Shown here in pieces: positions 60,637 to 64,000 of a DNA stretch of 64,000 bases (its first letter is position 1; the number at the start of each line of letters is the position of its first letter). Location: the NCBI GenBank assembly GCA_024275315.1, contig JAJRZK010000006.1, forward strand, positions 1 through 64,000, given 5' to 3'. The position numbers and the translations under genes were made by a program. The notes beneath the pieces are model-generated. The model was not told where the DNA came from. It worked only from the letters and a program-made list of their open reading frames with translations, and made no database searches. This DNA comes from Nitrospirota bacterium. Its GTDB lineage: Bacteria > Nitrospinota_A > UBA7883.

Positions 60637-61116
60637 CTATTTCGTATCGTCGAATATCTTGAGAACTTTTACCTTGCTGTTAACCTTGTCCACGGGCAGA
60701 TATCCTATCCTGTTCTTTTTGCCGGAGACGAAGTTTATCACCTCTTTTGCGTCGCTAAACCTTGTTGGCGGATGGCCTTTGCCGGAGAAGATCATCTTGA
60801 TCCAGTAGTTCTTGAGGATCATGAGGTCTTTATGAAGGTAACGCTGGCTGAATATCGCTCTGGATGTCTTCTGCTCGTCCAGCCCGTGTTCTACGAGGTC
60901 GCATGTGTCGTTGGCCTGGCCCCAGGACCAGAAGTTGCGTTTGCCGAGGAATATTTTGGCCAGTTCCGCCCTGGAAAGCTCCTTCAGCGGATTGTCCTTG
61001 TGGACCACCACAGCTATTTGAGATTTTTCATAGACGTTGCCAAAAGTGACAGACAACGCTTCCTGGGTGGTCGTGGCGAGCAAAGCCAGTGCGATAATGG
61101 TGTGTAAGTAACGCAT
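60637..61116 (-). CDS. Small exported phosphate-binding-like (PBP) protein
   Basis: A 159-residue exported protein of the PstS-like PBP superfamily. Signal peptide MRYLHTIIALALLATTTQEA precedes the mature part, where IAVVVHKDNPLKELSRAELAKIFLGKRNFWSWG is a conserved signature, followed by SRAIFSQRYLHKDLMILKNYWIKMIFSGKGHPP and KNRIGYLPVDKV. It represents only one lobe or a compact version of a full binding protein (about 300 residues). There is no ABC permease nearby, so it is probably a ligand sensor partner rather than a transporter subunit. It starts 3 bases after the porin gene. Confidence 0.82.
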   Translation of the reverse strand: MRYLHTIIALALLATTTQEALSVTFGNVYEKSQIAVVVHKDNPLKELSRAELAKIFLGKRNFWSWGQANDTCDLVEHGLDEQKTSRAIFSQRYLHKDLMILKNYWIKMIFSGKGHPPTRFSDAKEVINFVSGKKNRIGYLPVDKVNSKVKVLKIFDDTK

Positions 61117-61119
61117 CGA

Positions 61120-62250
61120 TTAGAACAACAATGTTAAGGCGGAGCGAAACTCGCCATATTCCAGGGGTTCGCCGGTTACGATATCCCTGTTGTTAGAGCC
61201 CCGTTTGTGCTCGTTCCACTCGATTTTATAAAACAGGTAGTCAGTGACTTTTACGTTGACACCCGCCAGGTAGATGGTCCAATCCTCGTCGTTGCCTTCC
61301 TCGTGCGGGTTAAGGGTCTGGTATCGCAGGTATGGGGTATACCGGCCGAATCGCCATGAAGTTTGCACATACCAGGATGTCTCCGTCTGCGTGCCGAGAA
61401 CAGAGCGTCCATATTCACCGCGCAGGTTCCCTTCGCGCCAGTTGAAGTCCGCGTGAAAAACCGTGGTCCAGTGGGTTTCGGAGAGCTTGTCGCGGCTGGT
61501 GGCCTTGTCACCGTAATAAGCGGAAATCCCCACCTGGTACGCCTCGTCGTGATCGGTTAGCTGCAACCTGCACCCCACAGCCTTGTTCTGGTTGTCGTCG
61601 TGCTCGTTTTCGTTGATGGTCACCCTCGATTCGCCGTTTCCGATGTAAACGATATAATCGATGTCGGTGTGCGAAATACCAGTGGGGACCCCGCCCAGCG
61701 CCGTCATGCCGGTTATCCATTTTGGTATCAAGGCAAATCCGCCCTTGGTCCCGGATCTGTAGAAAAGCTCCGGCGGATACACGGACAGGTATGCGGGGGT
61801 GGAGTCGTGGATTTCGTTGTATATCCCCCACGGCGACAGCATCTTCCCCCAGCGGAATTTCAGTCCGTTACGCTTCACGTATTCCACGAAAGCGTATTCG
61901 AGCACCATCGCCGCGTCTCCCGCGCCGGGGTATATGCCGTGTTCGAACTCCAGATGCGCTTTGGCCGCTATTTCCGATGTGACGGTGGCTTCCATGAGGA
62001 TATTGAAATGGTGCTGGTCAAACGCGCCGTTTTTCATGTTGGCGTCATCTTCGCCGCTACCGTCGTACTTGTTGCCGGTGGTCTGTTTATACTCCAGGTC
62101 TATGTATCCATAAAAAAGTAGCTTGTCCATGCTGGCGCCACATGCATTTTCGGGGACGACCATGGAAAACAGCAACGCCGAGACTATGGAAAACAAGAGC
62201 GGACTCGCCCATTGTCTGGATTCTCCCGTTACACGGTCACATGCACGCAT
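61120..62250 (-). CDS. Outer-membrane porin-like beta-barrel
   Basis: A 376-residue beta-barrel. Signal peptide: a basic N-terminus, then SPLLFSIVSALLFSMVV and cleavage near CGA. The first strand LLFYGYIDLEYKQTTGN and later TDIDYIVYIGNG, VGISAYYGDKAT and VLGTQTETSWYVQTSWRFGRYTPYLRYQTL are alternating strands typical of phosphate-selective or related porins. The final residue is Phe (ALTLLF). It is first in the operon with the PBP-like protein and sensor kinase. The ligand is unknown; uptake of an anion sensed by this operon is inferred. Confidence 0.78.
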   Translation of the reverse strand: MRACDRVTGESRQWASPLLFSIVSALLFSMVVPENACGASMDKLLFYGYIDLEYKQTTGNKYDGSGEDDANMKNGAFDQHHFNILMEATVTSEIAAKAHLEFEHGIYPGAGDAAMVLEYAFVEYVKRNGLKFRWGKMLSPWGIYNEIHDSTPAYLSVYPPELFYRSGTKGGFALIPKWITGMTALGGVPTGISHTDIDYIVYIGNGESRVTINENEHDDNQNKAVGCRLQLTDHDEAYQVGISAYYGDKATSRDKLSETHWTTVFHADFNWREGNLRGEYGRSVLGTQTETSWYVQTSWRFGRYTPYLRYQTLNPHEEGNDEDWTIYLAGVNVKVTDYLFYKIEWNEHKRGSNNRDIVTGEPLEYGEFRSALTLLF

Positions 62251-62456
62251 CTTGGACCCCGTTTTCTTTCATGCAAGTTGCGGCGGGCGAACGACTTGTC
62301 CGATTGTAAAACTGACTGCACAAAACATCTCTCCCATTTTTATTGAACCCGGTCATCACCCGTGGTTTAAACGACGCCGTACCGGTCAATTCCTTCGTTT
62401 GACACATTGACACCATGCAATTTACCACAAGCCGGTGGTCGGCTACATCGATATAA

Positions 62457-63272
62457 TTACCCGAACCATACATCAAGGATCATCATTACCGTAAACCCGC
62501 ACATAAGACCCATCGTGGCCTGGTCTGCGTTGCCTCCGTGCTGCGACTCGGGGATCACTTCCTCTGCGACAACGAATATCATCGCCCCGGCGGCGAACGC
62601 GAGGGCATAGGGCAGGATCGGTTGCGCGATTATGACGAACGCCGCTCCCGCCACAGCCGCCACCGGCTCCACCACCGCCGATAGCTGTCCAAACCAGAAG
62701 CTTCTCGGGGCGGACAGGCCCTCCCGCCTCAACGGTATGGAAACAGCCGTCCCCTCCGGGAAGTTCTGAATGCCGATACCCACGGCCAGCGCCACCGCTC
62801 CCGCCAGGGAGGCTTCGGAAAACCCGGCGGACACCGCGCCAAAAGCGACACCGATGGCCAGCCCCTCCGGTATGTTGTGGAGGGTTATGGCCAGCGCCAG
62901 CAGTGTGGTCCTCCGCCACGATGTCGGGACGCCTTCTACCTTGTCCATCGGCAGGCCCAGGTGGAGGTGGGGGAGCAATTTGTCTATTATCCGCAAAAAC
63001 ACGCCACCAGCCATAAACCCCACCGCCGCCGGAAGCCATTCCGGCACGTTTAACCTCTTAGACATTTCGATCGCGGGGGCCAGAAGAGACCAGTAGCTCG
63101 CCGCGATCATCACACCCCCGGCGAACCCGAGCATTATATCCAGCGTCTTGCGGTCAATATCCTTTCGAAGAAAGACCATCGCCGCGCCCATGGCGGTCAT
63201 AAACCATGTCAACAATCCCGCGACGAGCGCCTGGAGCAAAGGGTTTAGATGCGCGAAATTATCAAAGATCAT
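62457..63272 (-). CDS. ZIP-family metal transporter
   Basis: A 271-residue inner-membrane protein of the ZIP family, importing zinc or other divalent metals. There are about eight membrane segments. The metal site of helix 4 is LHNIPEGLAIGVA (HNIPEG at 132-137), with its companion in helix 5, QNFPEG (169-174). A short His motif LPHLHLGLP in the cytoplasmic loop is typical. It lies between the porin and the ferritin-like gene on the same strand, a possible metal-homeostasis group. Confidence 0.93.
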   Translation of the reverse strand: MIFDNFAHLNPLLQALVAGLLTWFMTAMGAAMVFLRKDIDRKTLDIMLGFAGGVMIAASYWSLLAPAIEMSKRLNVPEWLPAAVGFMAGGVFLRIIDKLLPHLHLGLPMDKVEGVPTSWRRTTLLALAITLHNIPEGLAIGVAFGAVSAGFSEASLAGAVALAVGIGIQNFPEGTAVSIPLRREGLSAPRSFWFGQLSAVVEPVAAVAGAAFVIIAQPILPYALAFAAGAMIFVVAEEVIPESQHGGNADQATMGLMCGFTVMMILDVWFG

Positions 63273-63305
63273 GCCGTCCGTTTAACTTTATGCAAGAGGC
63301 GCAGG

Positions 63306-63728
63306 TTAATCCTCTGTGACGGTCTTTATGTCCCGTTCGTGTTCCTCTTCCTGGATCAGAATATCCTCCAGCACCCGCCGAAGGCCATATTCCTTGAGCG
63401 CTTCGGCCTCTCCTATCCTGCTCTTATAGCTTTTTATGGCCTGTCTCTCCCCTTTCAGATCCTGCTTCAGCATCTGCAGGCTAACGCGGGACGTTTCCAC
63501 TTTCTCTACTTTGGCGGTCGGCGTTCCGCCAAGGTAGTCCACCTGTTCGGAGAGCATGATGGCGTGTTGCAGTTCTTCGGAGGCGTGAACCAGAAGTTCT
63601 TTCTGGATCGATTCGTATTTCGCCCCCGTGATAACCGCCGCGTGTTGCACATACTGGACGGCGGCGGCGTATTCCCATTCGATATCCTTGTTAAGGTTTT
63701 TCAAAAGCTGTTTTTTCGTGATTTTCAT
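63306..63728 (-). CDS. Ferritin-like di-iron protein
   Basis: A 140-residue four-helix protein of the ferritin-like/bacterioferritin-related class. Metal ligands are visible: Glu in DIEWEYAAAVQYVQH, ExxH in HASEELQHAIMLSEQV, and a second pair in EEEHERDI (ILIQEEEHERDIKTV) with GERQAIKSYK. ATG 63728 is preceded by AGGAG; a longer frame to 63755 lacks homology. It could store iron, detoxify peroxide or be a redox sensor; the exact subfamily is not certain. It starts 33 bases upstream of the ZIP gene. Confidence 0.82.
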   Translation of the reverse strand: MKITKKQLLKNLNKDIEWEYAAAVQYVQHAAVITGAKYESIQKELLVHASEELQHAIMLSEQVDYLGGTPTAKVEKVETSRVSLQMLKQDLKGERQAIKSYKSRIGEAEALKEYGLRRVLEDILIQEEEHERDIKTVTED

Positions 63729-64000
63729 TTTTGGATCTCCTGGAAATGGCTGCATGGGCGGCCAGTGCCGTTTCGGTTAAAATCATGCTGTGTTGCGTCC
63801 TTCGCTAGTCTCCGAACGTCCGGTTTGTTCGTCAATCTTCCGATCCGACCCCGACGCCATTATAACTATAACTTGCCTATCGCGCGGCGCAAAACAAAAA
63901 ACATCACGCAAATGGTTGCGCCAAACCGGTCTTTGGAGTGTACAATAGGGGCGTTTTTTGTTATCAAACCCGGATCGCTTGTTCGGTCCAATAATTGACG
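63729..64000. other. Gene-free right edge
   Basis: No gene is supported in the last 272 bases. A GTACAATA stretch near 63940 could be a promoter element reading rightwards out of the window. Confidence 0.35.

Overview
The window is a dense, roughly 55-60 % GC chromosomal segment from a Gram-negative, flagellated bacterium: it encodes outer-membrane porins, a FadL-type channel, ExbB/ExbD and a secretin-like protein. Two gene sets define its energy and carbon metabolism. One is a Chlorobium-type two-subunit ATP-citrate lyase (aclB-aclA), the diagnostic enzyme of the reductive TCA cycle. The other is a complete aprBA-qmoABC-sat operon for dissimilatory sulfur metabolism. Together they suggest an anaerobic or microaerophilic chemolithoautotroph, for example a lineage near Nitrospirota, Nitrospinota or Desulfobacterota. 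The phylum cannot be fixed by reading alone, and without dsr genes in view the direction of sulfur flow (oxidation or reduction) is open. No prophage, insertion sequence or CRISPR array was found.

Layout. 1-8.1 kb: serA (5' end outside the window), purA, a TatD nuclease fused to a radical-SAM domain, a SAM methyltransferase interrupted by an in-frame amber codon, a tandem-SPOR membrane protein, a ROK sugar kinase and an orphan MacB/FtsX-type permease. 8.1-15.4 kb: an amino-sugar cluster holding a stand-alone GlmU-like uridylyltransferase, a nucleotidyltransferase/left-handed-beta-helix (LbH) fusion that has lost key residues in both halves, glmS, an oversized phosphohexomutase, a stand-alone LbH acetyltransferase and a TlpA-like thioredoxin. 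15.4-21.3 kb: trxA, a GDP-deoxyhexose reductase, a short secretin-like protein and two small genes on the minus strand, divergent from four overlapping pseudopilin genes. 21.8-24.1 kb: exbB, exbD, an unknown exported protein and a 47-residue membrane peptide. 24.2-29.1 kb: a DUF302 protein, a B12-dependent ribonucleotide reductase whose promoter spacer is an NrdR box, and a FadL channel. 29.4-31 kb: a NifU-like protein, Mrp and tRNA-Leu(GAG). 31.3-37.6 kb (minus): a porin, an exported transglutaminase, mgsA and aclBA. 38-42.9 kb: rho-rpmE-prfA-prmC-murA. 43.2-48.5 kb: fliC, fliD, fliS, uvrB. 48.5-57.4 kb (minus): rdgB and the apr-qmo-sat operon, with a divergent LysR gene. 58.8-63.7 kb: a 31-residue membrane peptide, a porin/PBP/histidine-kinase operon, a ZIP transporter and a ferritin-like protein.

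How it fits together. AprBA, QmoABC and Sat interconvert sulfite and sulfate through APS and exchange electrons with the quinone pool; ATP-citrate lyase cleaves citrate to acetyl-CoA for carbon fixation. The amino-sugar cluster would feed UDP-GlcNAc to MurA and the envelope. The most unusual feature is the apparent split of GlmU into two catalytic single-domain proteins flanking a doubly degenerate two-domain relative.
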